A stretch of DNA of 64,000 nt, from NCBI RefSeq assembly GCF_006094435.1, contig NZ_CP034782.1:1-64000 (forward strand), read 5' to 3'. Of this stretch, positions 26,976-35,762 are shown one piece after another. Position 1 is the stretch's first letter; the number at the start of each line of letters is the position of its first letter. Made by a program: the position numbers and the translations under genes. Under the pieces are notes generated by a model. The model worked only from the letters and a program-made list of their open reading frames with translations. It made no database searches and was not told the DNA's origin. Source of the DNA: Pseudomonas sp. MPC6 (GTDB lineage: Bacteria > Pseudomonadota > Gammaproteobacteria > Pseudomonadales > Pseudomonadaceae).

Positions 26976-27631
26976 GTATGGTGCGCCCAGCATGGGCGCA
27001 ATCTTGCGGGTGAAAGTCCCGCCGTAAGCTGGCCACAGTGAACGAAGTGAAGCGCAACTGCATGAGGGTGACCGAGTGTGGGGAGGAAGCGTGAATCGAA
27101 ACCGTGAGCCGATGAACAAGAACCGGATATAAGGCGATGCCGACCAGGGCGAGCGGGCCATAAATCGCGAAGCTCTTGTGGTCAAGGGTCAGGCAGCGTA
27201 AATCCGGCGGTTGTGCGGGGAAGGATTGCGTTCTTACCTGGGGAGATCTCGCCTCGTGCCTGAAAGGGCGACGGCGCCAGCCGGAGCGAGAAGTCAGCAG
27301 AGGCCGTAGTAGTCTTTTTTTTTTGACGAAGGGCCGAACGAGAGAAAGCGTCATAGGCCATGTTGATGCGAGAAACCGGAAGTCAGATGCCTGCCAAACG
27401 CGGTGCGGATGGAGATAACGAGCGGTGAAGCCGTGAGAAGTCCTGTCAGCGACGAGGTCAATCGCCCGCAAAATGAACCCTATAACGCAGGGCAAGGGCT
27501 GCTGGAACGGGCCTTTGCGAGAGAAAATGCGGATTCCACGCCATCCGGACACTCAGTCCACCAACATCCGGACACTCGTTCCACGCTCATTCGGACAGGC
27601 AGTCGGAGCGCAGCGACGCAGGTTTGCATTG

Positions 27632-28387
27632 TTAGTCTGAAGCCCCAGTTACAGTCAATTTCGTTGTGCGCCTGCGCAGCGATTCGCCCTTCAGTTCGAT
27701 CCGATAAGCGTTGTGCACCAACCGGTCGAGGATCGCATCGCCCAAGGTTGGATCGCCGATCAGTGCATGCCATTTGTCCACCGGCATTTGACTGGTCACC
27801 AGTGTTGAGCGGTTCCCGTAGCGGTCGTCCAGCAGTTCCAACATGTCGCGCCGTTGCGGTGCAGTAAACGTCGCAAGACCCCAGTCGTCCAAAATCAATA
27901 GGTCAGTCTTGGCATAGCCCGCCATCAGCTTGGCGAAGCGACCATCACCGTGCGCCAGGCCCAGTTCTTCCATCAGACGCGGCAGGCGCAGGTAGCGCAC
28001 GCTGTAGCCGTCCCGGCAGGCCTTGTGGGCCAGCGCGCAGGCGAGCCACGTTTTGCCTACGCCAGTCGGGCCGCCGATGATCAGGTTCAGGCCATCGCGC
28101 AGCCATTGGCCGCTGCCCAGTTGCAGGATCAGCGACTTATCCAGGCCACGCGGGCTGCGGTAATCGATGTCTTCCAGGCAGGCGTTGTGGCGCAGTCGGG
28201 CTGTTTTGAGGCGGGTGGTCAAGCGCGCGTTTTCACGCTCTGTCAGCTCGCGGTCGACCATCAGGCCCAAGCGCTCATCGAAGCTGAGGTCGTTGATGTC
28301 GGGCGTCGCGTGTTGCTCGCCTAGCGCTTTGATCATGCCGTGCAGGCGCAGGGTTTGCAGCTTGTCCAGAGTCGGGTTGGGTAGCAT
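27632..28387 (-). CDS. istB: IstB transposition helper ATPase (copy 1)
   Basis: The 251-residue AAA+ ATPase is related to DnaA and DnaC and directs IstA to targets. It shows the N-terminal 'LRLHGMIKALGEQ' helix, Walker A 'GPTGVGKTW' (~residue 107), Walker B 'DLLILDDWGL' and sensor 'STLVTSQMPVDKWH'. It is intact. It follows istA by 20 bp. The last ~10 residues differ from copy 2. Confidence 0.95.
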   Translation of the reverse strand: MLPNPTLDKLQTLRLHGMIKALGEQHATPDINDLSFDERLGLMVDRELTERENARLTTRLKTARLRHNACLEDIDYRSPRGLDKSLILQLGSGQWLRDGLNLIIGGPTGVGKTWLACALAHKACRDGYSVRYLRLPRLMEELGLAHGDGRFAKLMAGYAKTDLLILDDWGLATFTAPQRRDMLELLDDRYGNRSTLVTSQMPVDKWHALIGDPTLGDAILDRLVHNAYRIELKGESLRRRTTKLTVTGASD

Positions 28388-28407
28388 TTTGATGCTCCTT
28401 TTTCAGG

Positions 28408-29937
28408 TCAGTGGTAATAGCCAGGGCCACGCAGGTTGATGTGTTCATCGGGCAACAGCGGCAGGTTTTGTTGGGCCAGCGGTAGCTTTTCCAGGCCTTG
28501 GCGCAGGATCGATTCGAGGCTCTTGTAACTGCATGCGCCCAGTGCCAGCGCACGCTGGCAAGCGGCCTCCAGCCGCGCTTCGCCGTGATGTTTACCCAAC
28601 CGCAGGATGCCTAGACAGGCGCGGAAGCCGTGCTGCGGATGGATTCGGCGTTCGAGGATGTAGGCGATGACGCCGGCAGTGTTCGGCCCGGTCTGCTCTG
28701 CCCAGCGGATCAGTCGTTGCGGCGTCCACTCGGCGTGTTCGCGGTGACTCTTGGGCATGTGCTCGATCTGGGTGGTGTGACGGCCTTTGTGTGGCGAGCG
28801 CCGGTGGCTGGCCACGCGTTGGTTGGCGTGGAAGCACTCGACGGTCTGCGCGGTCAGGCGCACTTCGAGCTGGCGCTTCACCAGTTGGTACGGCACCGAG
28901 TAGAAGTGGCCATCGGCCTCGACATGGTAATCGATGTGGACACGTACCTTTTTCCATTCGGCGTAGACGTACGGGTGCTCTGGGAGCGGTTGCAGTGCAG
29001 GTTGGTCGATGGCCTCGAAGGCTGAGCGGCGCGAGCCGGGAAGCTTTTTGAAGGGCCGTTGGTTCAGGCGTTCAAGCAACACGCCGATGGCCGTGTTGAG
29101 TTCGCCCAAGGAGAAAAACTGGCGGTTGCGCAGTGCCGCCAAGATCCAGCGCTCGACGACCTGCACACCCACTTCGACCTTGGCTTTGTCCTTGGGTTTG
29201 CGGGATCGGGCAGGTAACACGGCAACGCCGTAGTGCTCGGCAAGGTCACGGTAGCTGGGGTTGATGTCCGGCTCGTAGCGATGCGCTTTGGTGACGCCGC
29301 TGCGTAAATTGTCCGGCACCAGGATCTGCGATGTCCCGCCGAGAAAAGCGAAGCACCGCGCATGAGAGCCCAGCCAGTCGGGGAGTTTCTGCGACCAGGT
29401 GGCTTCGGCAAAGGTGTAACTGGAGGCCCCGAGCACCGCGACGAAGACCTGCGCCTGGCGGATTTCGCCGGTGCGCCGGTCAATGATCGGCACGGTTTGG
29501 CCGGCGTAATCGACGAACAGCTTTTCACCCGCGCGATGCTCCTGACGCATGACCACGTCGATCTTGGCAGCCCAAAGGCGGTAGTGCTCGCAGTACCAGC
29601 TGTATTGAAAACCCTGGGGTTGGCTGAGGCGATATTCCTGCCAGAGCAGGGCCAGAGTCACGCCGGGGCGGCGCAACTCGGCATGTACCCATGCCCAGTC
29701 AGGCATCGGGCGTTGATCGCTCGGCACCGGCACTGCCGGTGGAAACAAGCGTCGGTTCAGCTCCGCATCAGAGATATCGATGGGCCACTGAAGCCCACTG
29801 GCAGCGAACCGGCAAAGGTAGTCTCCTGCACTCGAATGGCCAATGGATAAGCTTCTGGCGATCTTGCGCACGGACAGGCCGGCGTCGAACTTTAGGCGTA
29901 GTACCTCTCGGATTTTACGCATGGATATACGCTCCAC
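28408..29937 (-). CDS. istA: IstA transposase (copy 1)
   Basis: The 509-residue transposase begins with an HTH domain ('LRLKFDAGLSVRKIARSLSIG'). Its DDE core includes 'EKLFVDYAGQTVPII', 'LVPDNLRSGVTKAHRYEPDI' and 'KDKAKVEVGVQVVERW', followed by the C-terminal beta domain. It appears intact. Confidence 0.95.
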   Translation of the reverse strand: MERISMRKIREVLRLKFDAGLSVRKIARSLSIGHSSAGDYLCRFAASGLQWPIDISDAELNRRLFPPAVPVPSDQRPMPDWAWVHAELRRPGVTLALLWQEYRLSQPQGFQYSWYCEHYRLWAAKIDVVMRQEHRAGEKLFVDYAGQTVPIIDRRTGEIRQAQVFVAVLGASSYTFAEATWSQKLPDWLGSHARCFAFLGGTSQILVPDNLRSGVTKAHRYEPDINPSYRDLAEHYGVAVLPARSRKPKDKAKVEVGVQVVERWILAALRNRQFFSLGELNTAIGVLLERLNQRPFKKLPGSRRSAFEAIDQPALQPLPEHPYVYAEWKKVRVHIDYHVEADGHFYSVPYQLVKRQLEVRLTAQTVECFHANQRVASHRRSPHKGRHTTQIEHMPKSHREHAEWTPQRLIRWAEQTGPNTAGVIAYILERRIHPQHGFRACLGILRLGKHHGEARLEAACQRALALGACSYKSLESILRQGLEKLPLAQQNLPLLPDEHINLRGPGYYH

Positions 29938-30604
29938 GACGACCTCTTTGCTTCGAGAAAAGAGGTCGATGGTAGTGAAAAACCCTGCGTCGCTGCCTGC
30001 CTTAAAGTGTCCGGATAGCCGTGGAATCGGTGTCCGAATGCTCGTGGAATGAGTGTCCGGATCAGCGTGGAATCAGTGTCCGGATGTTGGTGGAATGGGT
30101 GTCCGGATGGTCATGGAATCCGCAAGAGAAAACCTGAAACGGGCGTGGAAACGGGTCAAGGCCAACAAAGGTGCAGCCGGAGTCGACGGTCTGGATATTG
30201 AACAGACGGCCGAACACTTGCTGACTCAGTGGGCGGCGATTCGTGAACAGCTTCTATCAGGTATCTACCGGCCCAGTCCGGTACGCCGAGTGGTCATTCC
30301 CAAACCCGACGGCGGCGAGCGCGAATTGGGTATCCCGACGGTCATCGACCGTTTGATCCAACAAGCGTTGCTGCAAGTCTTGCAGCCATTACTCGACCCG
30401 ACTTTCAGTGAGCACAGCTACGGCTTTCGCCCGGGACGCTGCGCGCAGGACGCCGTTTTGGCGGCCCAGCGCCATGTGTCCTCAGGGCGCAGAGTGGTGG
30501 TGGATGTTGATCTGGAAAAGTTCTTCGACCGGGTCGACCACGATATTTTGATTGATCGTTTACGCAAGCGGATTGCGGATCGGGCGGTTACGTACATACG
30601 TGCA

Positions 30605-30832
30605 TTAAGCTTTTACCTTCAACTTGTCACCAAAAAAGATGTCGATCAGCAGTTTGATTCCCAACGCTACAAATGCGCAATTCAGGGCCGACTCCATCAG
30701 GCCGCGCTCGAGCTCTCGGCCGCTGAATTGCAATGCCATTCCGTAGAAAATGAGCCCGAATATGACAACGTAGGCCACAACCATGCTGAGTCGGCGGATA
30801 CTGCGAATAAGGTTCAACAACACTGGGTTCAT
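30605..30832 (-). CDS. Small membrane protein at end of trb operon
   Basis: The 75-residue product has two membrane helices ('MVVAYVVIFGLIFYGMAL' and 'CAFVALGIKLLIDIFFG') and a short basic tail. It follows the HerA-like ATPase gene by 18 bp. Its 3' end coincides with the group II intron deletion junction, so the last few codons may be altered. Function unknown. Confidence 0.65.
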   Translation of the reverse strand: MNPVLLNLIRSIRRLSMVVAYVVIFGLIFYGMALQFSGRELERGLMESALNCAFVALGIKLLIDIFFGDKLKVKA

Positions 30833-30850
30833 AGCGACTCCATGCCTCGT

Positions 30851-32221
30851 TTAGAAGTGAATTTGGCGGAAATTGGCGATCTGACCTTTTTCAAGCATGC
30901 GTACCGCACCGCTTGTTTGAGGACGAAGGTACTTCAAATCTTTGATATCGATCTTCAGCTTGCGAGCAGCCTCATCCCAGTCGGCAGTAGCAAGGTTGAG
31001 CAGCAAAAGCGTGCCGGCATTCTTGATGAAGTCGGAGCTGAAGTGCGCAGGGGACTGACCGGCCAGAAGTATTGCAAGGCCGAATTTACGCATCTCCGTA
31101 ACGACAACGTTGATCGGATTCGAGGCGTCTTCGTCATTGAATTTTTTTGACTCATCCAGGACGATCAAGCGGCGAAGTTTTCCATGGGATTCCCCACGCT
31201 GCATCATCTCCCGGATGATTGCACGCATCCGGAACCTGACGAACATTTTCAATTCATCCTCGGACTGGGCGAGGGGTTTGATGTTGTGCCGGCGAATCCG
31301 AGCGTTGCCGAACGGTGGGGGATTTGGATTGAAAATTCCGGTTGCGATCAGGTTCTCCAGTCGAGTAATGACGCTCAGCATTACATCCTTGCTGTGGTAC
31401 TTCATCGCATCATCAAACTCTCGCCCGGTCTGCAGGTTGTTCAAGAACGTTTGGTGAGCTTCAGCGGCCTTCGTCTTCGCTGTATCAAGTCGTTTTTCCA
31501 GAGCTTCGATATCGGAGTCGTCGTTTCGCCCCTGTGACTTGGCCAGATCTGAACGTCGCTTGTTCATCGCAGCCATTGTTCTGCAGTAGTCTTCGAAGCA
31601 GCTCAGAGCTTGTTTACCGTCATCCTGGTCATCAATTCCCATCCAAAGGGCGCGCAACTTCCGTTTGGCCAGCCTCACGACGTCGGAAAGGGTAGGGTAA
31701 ACGCCTTTCAGCTCGGCCCAGCGCTTGTGCTGGATGATGTCTTTGATTTCGTCATCCGTCGCCTCACGGCGCTGCCATGTGTGAGGCTTATCAACATATA
31801 TTCCGCGGGCTGCGTAGGCATCCGTTAGAAGGTGGCGCAGAACACCTTCTTGGTTCCCGCCGAGCTTTCTGGATGTGCTGTTCATGGCTTCAATCACATC
31901 ATTCACAGCCCTCCGCACCCCACCGTAATGGGGGTCGGTGTTCAACACCAGCGGGTTGAACCCGTAGCGTGTCGCTTCGCTGAAAAGGACGGTTTCTGCA
32001 CCAGGTATCTCGATGTCTCCGTGATAGTCGAAAATATCGATCTCTACCTGTTCGTCCATGTTGGTGACGAACTCTCTGATCCAGTGCGTCTTGCCGGCGC
32101 CGGAGGTTCCCGCAACGCCGACGTGGTGATTCGACACTGCATCAGGACGCCAGTAAATAGGCAGCTCGACCTGGTCCTTGGTCAGTTTCCAAAAGTCATT
32201 GCCCAGCTTGATCGCTGTCAT
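30851..32221 (-). CDS. HerA/VirD4-like ATPase next to coupling protein
   Basis: The 456-residue cytoplasmic ATPase has Walker A 'GVAGTSGAGKTH' (~residue 36), 'IDIFDYHGDIEIPG' in place of the usual substrate-strand block, and Walker B 'RRLIVLDESKKF' (~345). It also has a HerA-type 'VVTEMRKFGLAILLAGQSPAHFS' segment carrying the Gln sensor and the C-terminal arginine region. No membrane segment is visible. It belongs to the HerA/FtsK superfamily, close in style to T4SS ATPases, but R64-type plasmids as I remember them do not carry it beside trbC. It might substitute for or assist the coupling protein (inference). Confidence 0.75.
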   Translation of the reverse strand: MTAIKLGNDFWKLTKDQVELPIYWRPDAVSNHHVGVAGTSGAGKTHWIREFVTNMDEQVEIDIFDYHGDIEIPGAETVLFSEATRYGFNPLVLNTDPHYGGVRRAVNDVIEAMNSTSRKLGGNQEGVLRHLLTDAYAARGIYVDKPHTWQRREATDDEIKDIIQHKRWAELKGVYPTLSDVVRLAKRKLRALWMGIDDQDDGKQALSCFEDYCRTMAAMNKRRSDLAKSQGRNDDSDIEALEKRLDTAKTKAAEAHQTFLNNLQTGREFDDAMKYHSKDVMLSVITRLENLIATGIFNPNPPPFGNARIRRHNIKPLAQSEDELKMFVRFRMRAIIREMMQRGESHGKLRRLIVLDESKKFNDEDASNPINVVVTEMRKFGLAILLAGQSPAHFSSDFIKNAGTLLLLNLATADWDEAARKLKIDIKDLKYLRPQTSGAVRMLEKGQIANFRQIHF

Positions 32222-32233
32222 CGTGCCCCCTTA

Positions 32234-34456
32234 TTAATCGTATGCATCTTCTGGGATTTCAAAATCCTCCCCATCGTCGCCGAGCATTTCCTCGGGTTCT
32301 AGATCAGGTTTGGGCTGATGGAAATATCCTGTGAGCCCTTGCGCTTCCGCTGCATGTAGCGCTTTTCTTGCTGCCTGGAACAACGCAATACCACGCTGCT
32401 CAGCAGGAACGTCGAAACGCTGGATACTGTCCAGGTGCCGAGCTGTAGCTACTACCTGGTCCAAGATCGGGTCATCGAGGGCCGGGTAGTAGGGTTTCTC
32501 AACCCGGCGAAGTTGAGCGGCGATGTAGTCGACTGAGTGGGTGTCCTGCTTACTGATACGCTCGGCACTTTGGGGCAAGCGGCTGTACTCCGGCCGCTCG
32601 ATCTGTAGGAAGCGATTGATGCGGGCAGATAGCTTGCTGGTTTTTTTGTGATCGTCAGGAATGTAGAAGCTCGATGCTGGAATTACCGCGTCCTTGAAGA
32701 TCAGCATTCCTTCGCCGGCCTGCAGCTTTTTCAGTTCGCCAAGCTCGATCTTGTTGCGGCGTTCGATGTTCGCGGCACCTTGAGCCTGGTAAGCACCACC
32801 GGTGTTCTGGTCGTACCCGGTGAGAACGCTGTAATAAGCCTCCCCACCCGCCTTGCGAATGTAGTCGTACGTATCCTCAGGGTCTTCCAAGGCCAGCACC
32901 CATTTCACTTTGGTGTTGGCAAGCATGGAAGGTGCCTCGTCGGCAGCCTCGCCTCGTTTAAGCCCCTGAATATCTTGCACGGCGGCGACCATCATGAAGC
33001 CAAGGCTTCGCGCCTGAGCAAACATTACAGCGATGCCTGCAGCAAAGTAGTAGGCCAGCTCATCACTGATGATCAGGTACGGATTAGGGGCATTGGTAGC
33101 CTTGGTATCCAGGACGTCTGCGCGGGTACCCTCTAAGCGGTAGCCAAGATTCTGGGCCATCATCAAACGGATTGAAGAGATGTAGAGCTTGCCCAGCGAT
33201 GCAGCCTCTGAGGCTGACTTTTCGAGAGTCGGGATCATGACGGCAATCAGCCGGTCATTGAGAAGTACATCCAGCATGTCTATTTCGGGAAACTTGTCCG
33301 CGAAGATATGACCGTACGTATCCATCATCATCGACAGGGTGCGTGCAAACTGACCGGTCAAATAACCGTGCTGGTTGAACACCTCTGCATCCCACTTCGA
33401 CGGATCTCCAGCGAGCTGCGGATTGAAACCTGGCAAGCCGGTTTCAAAGTAGGCTTTGATTGGCAGATAGGCCAGCTCAGGAATCAGCCCTTGCTGACCC
33501 TCGATGTAAAATTGCACCAGGTTTTGGAGAGCGAGGTAATGGCGGATCACCCCGATGGAAATCTCAAGTTCACCTTTTGCACGCTTGTAACAGAGCGTAC
33601 GCAGAAGGGCGTCAATCATGTTGAGCGCTTTCTGCTGCCATTGAGCACCGTCACCGCTGGCGACAGGGAGCAGCGATGCCATCAGTTGCAACAGGAAGTC
33701 AGCTGCGGCATCCCCGAACGGGTTCATGGAGTTTGATTGAGGCTGATTCATTGCATGAAGGCCAGATTCCCTGGCCACCATGTGCTCGAAGGGATCCATG
33801 CCACCGGTGAGGTAGTTGAGGATGAGGAAGTCGTCCTCACGCCCATGCCTGCGAGCTAACGACCATAGACAGAACGCCAGGTTGGAGTCTGCTTTTCCGT
33901 CCCCGTACGATGCTCCAGTACCCCAGCAAATGGCGTTGTAGTACATGCCCATCAGGGTTTCACTTTTTCCCGAACCTGTGGTGCCAGGCAAAAACAGATG
34001 GGTACGGCAGTCAGAGTTGTTTAACCAAAGCTCCCGGCCTTCGTCAGCGCTCGCCGCAATACCGTCTGTGTTGGGCGTACGTAGGAACCCGAGGTACATG
34101 ATGCCCCCGGCTGCTAACAGCTTGCGAAAAAGTCGCGATTTTGTGAGTAAGCCCCAGAGGAAATTTTCCTCAACCAACTCCTCGTAATAATCCGTTCGAT
34201 CCAATCCGCCGATGTCTTTGGGCATCCGGATAGGCATTCGGAACTTCTGATCCTTGAAAGCCATGATCAGCATGGACAAAAACAGGATCCAGACGGGCCA
34301 CAGGACTGGTTGATAGAACAGCAGGCCAGCAATGGCTAACAGTGCCAGCTTGAAATTGTTCGGGCGATACAGTGCAACATTGAACCTGGTCCAAGAGCTG
34401 CGTACGTCCCTTGATATGCGTCCAGGTTTGATCTCGTGCTGTGAGTCGAGAGACAT
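32234..34456 (-). CDS. trbC: TrbC/DotL (IcmO) type IV coupling ATPase
   Basis: The 740-residue coupling protein recruits the relaxase-DNA complex to the channel. Two membrane helices lie at residues ~38-70. Walker A 'GTTGSGKSET' is at ~162 and 'LIISDELAYYFAAG' supplies Walker B near 465. 'AQARSLGFMMVAAVQDIQGL' follows, as in DotL. The acidic C-terminal tail (Glu/Asp-rich, last 25 residues) resembles the adaptor-binding tail of DotL. It lies 12 bp before the HerA-like gene and downstream of the primase. Confidence 0.92.
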   Translation of the reverse strand: MSLDSQHEIKPGRISRDVRSSWTRFNVALYRPNNFKLALLAIAGLLFYQPVLWPVWILFLSMLIMAFKDQKFRMPIRMPKDIGGLDRTDYYEELVEENFLWGLLTKSRLFRKLLAAGGIMYLGFLRTPNTDGIAASADEGRELWLNNSDCRTHLFLPGTTGSGKSETLMGMYYNAICWGTGASYGDGKADSNLAFCLWSLARRHGREDDFLILNYLTGGMDPFEHMVARESGLHAMNQPQSNSMNPFGDAAADFLLQLMASLLPVASGDGAQWQQKALNMIDALLRTLCYKRAKGELEISIGVIRHYLALQNLVQFYIEGQQGLIPELAYLPIKAYFETGLPGFNPQLAGDPSKWDAEVFNQHGYLTGQFARTLSMMMDTYGHIFADKFPEIDMLDVLLNDRLIAVMIPTLEKSASEAASLGKLYISSIRLMMAQNLGYRLEGTRADVLDTKATNAPNPYLIISDELAYYFAAGIAVMFAQARSLGFMMVAAVQDIQGLKRGEAADEAPSMLANTKVKWVLALEDPEDTYDYIRKAGGEAYYSVLTGYDQNTGGAYQAQGAANIERRNKIELGELKKLQAGEGMLIFKDAVIPASSFYIPDDHKKTSKLSARINRFLQIERPEYSRLPQSAERISKQDTHSVDYIAAQLRRVEKPYYPALDDPILDQVVATARHLDSIQRFDVPAEQRGIALFQAARKALHAAEAQGLTGYFHQPKPDLEPEEMLGDDGEDFEIPEDAYD

Positions 34457-34467
34457 CTAGTGATCTC

Positions 34468-35754
34468 CTAGGCGGGCAACGCCATACCGATCGTTCTTTC
34501 AAACTGAGCGGTAAGAGCCTGTTTATAGAGGGTTGCCTCACGAACGCGGGCGAGTATTTTGCGTGCCTTCTCAGCAGCGCGTACCTGGGATTCGGGTACT
34601 TCCATGTCCAGGCCGTGCTTGACGTAGTCTGCTAAAAATCGACTCAAGGGATACGCAGCCTCCAAAGCTTGGTTCCATGCGTCCAGGCCGTGCGTCCTGA
34701 TCAGCTGATCGGGGTCACTGCCTTCCGGTAGAAACAGAAATTGGACGGTTTTACCGTCGCGTATTTCCTCAAGAACGACTGCTGAGGCACGTAAGGCGGC
34801 AGATCGGCCTGGCTTATCCCCATCGAAAGCAAATGTCACTGTGTCGGCATTGGTGAAAAGCCGTCTGGCCTGCGCATTCGTAAGGGCGGTCCCCATAGGT
34901 GCGACGACTCTGCAGTCACCGGCCTGGTGAGCTGTGAGTACATCGAAATAGCCTTCAACCACGATAGCGTGACGGCCACTGCGAATTGCGGGCTTGGCGA
35001 CGTTCATTGCGTACAGCTCGTTGCCTTTATGAAAAAGCTCTGTCTCAGGTGAATTGAGGTACTTGGGTGTGCGGTCGGGCTTCTCGATCAGGGAACGGCC
35101 AGCAAATCCAATCAATGCGGCGCTTTCGTTGTAGATCGGAATCATGACCCGGTTGCGGAAGCGGTCGAACAGTCGGCCGTCCTCTGCACGGATGGCGAGT
35201 CCACAGTCGATGAGTGTTTCTGGGTCGTGCCGTTTCACCAAAAGCTCAACGATTCCGGTCGCTACGGTGCCTAACTGGTAGGAGGTAATCGTTTCTTGGG
35301 ACAGCCCGCGGGTAGTAGTGAGGTACTGGTGACCTGCGGGACTACGCACGATCCCCCCCGCGTACAAGCCAGCTGCGTCTTGCAGTGCCTTGTAAAGGGA
35401 TGCCAAGCGCTTTCGAAGCATTTGGGATTCAGCAGAGTCGTCAGTCTGCGATTCTGGGACTGTGATCCCTGAGTCTGCCGCGACTGCGGCAACAGCCTCT
35501 TGAAAAGGAAGCTTGTGGAATTCCATCATCCACTTGATTGCATCACCTTGCGCGGGACACCCATAGCACTTGTAAGTGTTCCGCTCAGGCGATACTTCAA
35601 AAGAAGGTGTTTTCTCTCCATGAAAAGGGCAGCACGCCTTGAAAGCCTTGCCCGCCTTTTTGAGGGTGATGTCTCTTCCAATGATCCCCACCAGGTCTGC
35701 GTCCTCACGCACACGGGCAAGGAATTCATCGGTGTACCGGATGTACTTGCCCAT
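34468..35754 (-). CDS. DnaG-type DNA primase
   Basis: The 428-residue primase shows the CHC2 zinc finger ('CCPFHGEKTPSFEVSPE' with 'YKCYGC') in the first 65 residues, then the RNA polymerase core. TOPRIM follows, with 'AIVVEGYFDVLTAHQAG' (Glu) and 'TFAFDGDKPGR' (Asp-x-Asp). It is ~150-200 residues shorter than chromosomal DnaG and lacks most of the helicase-binding C-terminus. ATG 35754 is preferred because GAGGATATTC precedes it. It probably primes the transferred strand in the recipient or supports plasmid replication. Confidence 0.9.
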   Translation of the reverse strand: MGKYIRYTDEFLARVREDADLVGIIGRDITLKKAGKAFKACCPFHGEKTPSFEVSPERNTYKCYGCPAQGDAIKWMMEFHKLPFQEAVAAVAADSGITVPESQTDDSAESQMLRKRLASLYKALQDAAGLYAGGIVRSPAGHQYLTTTRGLSQETITSYQLGTVATGIVELLVKRHDPETLIDCGLAIRAEDGRLFDRFRNRVMIPIYNESAALIGFAGRSLIEKPDRTPKYLNSPETELFHKGNELYAMNVAKPAIRSGRHAIVVEGYFDVLTAHQAGDCRVVAPMGTALTNAQARRLFTNADTVTFAFDGDKPGRSAALRASAVVLEEIRDGKTVQFLFLPEGSDPDQLIRTHGLDAWNQALEAAYPLSRFLADYVKHGLDMEVPESQVRAAEKARKILARVREATLYKQALTAQFERTIGMALPA

Positions 35755-35762
35755 GAATATCC

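Larger units (their letters stand above)
27528..30124 (-). mobile_element. IS21-family insertion sequence, copy 1
   Basis: The ends are defined precisely. TGCGGATTCCA at 27528 and TGGAATCCGCA ending at 30124 are inverted repeats, flanked by an 8-bp target duplication AGAGAAAA (27520-27527 and 30125-30132). The element is 2597 bp, carries istA and istB on the minus strand and has multiple terminal units containing GTGTCCGGAT: three at the left, five at the right. It interrupts the group II intron maturase. Confidence 0.92.
26981..30598 (+). mobile_element. Group II intron, 3'-truncated and interrupted by IS21
   Basis: The sequence begins GTGCGCCCAGCATGGGCGC right after an intrinsic terminator. 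It then has several hundred bases of structured GC-rich RNA-like sequence without a gene (26981-27408), followed by a reverse transcriptase/maturase frame. Insertion just after terminators is characteristic of group IIC introns; I do not assign the class from sequence. Domains V and VI and most of the maturase are missing because sequence switches abruptly to the end of the trb operon near 30600. It cannot splice or move by itself. Confidence 0.75.
27409..30598 (+). pseudogene. Group II intron reverse transcriptase, split and truncated
   Basis: The N-terminal part (27409-27527) ends 'GLLERAFARE' and the rest resumes at 30125 as 'RENLKRAWKRVKANKGAAGVDG', followed by 'RRVVIPKPDGGERELGIPTV' and 'SYGFRPGRCAQDAV'. 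These are the conserved RT-0 to RT-3 region of bacterial maturases. The copy is cut by the IS21-family insertion and ends before the YADD catalytic motif. The long open frame that continues to 31150 is antisense to the next operon and is not part of the RT. Confidence 0.85.

Noticed and set aside
28630..29975. Several long plus-strand frames opposite istA
   Set aside because: The istA gene on the minus strand has full family motifs; the plus-strand frames are GC-driven shadows, repeated in the same way in IS copy 2.
30053..31150. Apparent 365-codon protein beginning with reverse-transcriptase sequence
   Set aside because: Only the part to about 30598 is maturase. The rest is the antisense strand of the small membrane protein and HerA-like ATPase genes, kept open by chance.
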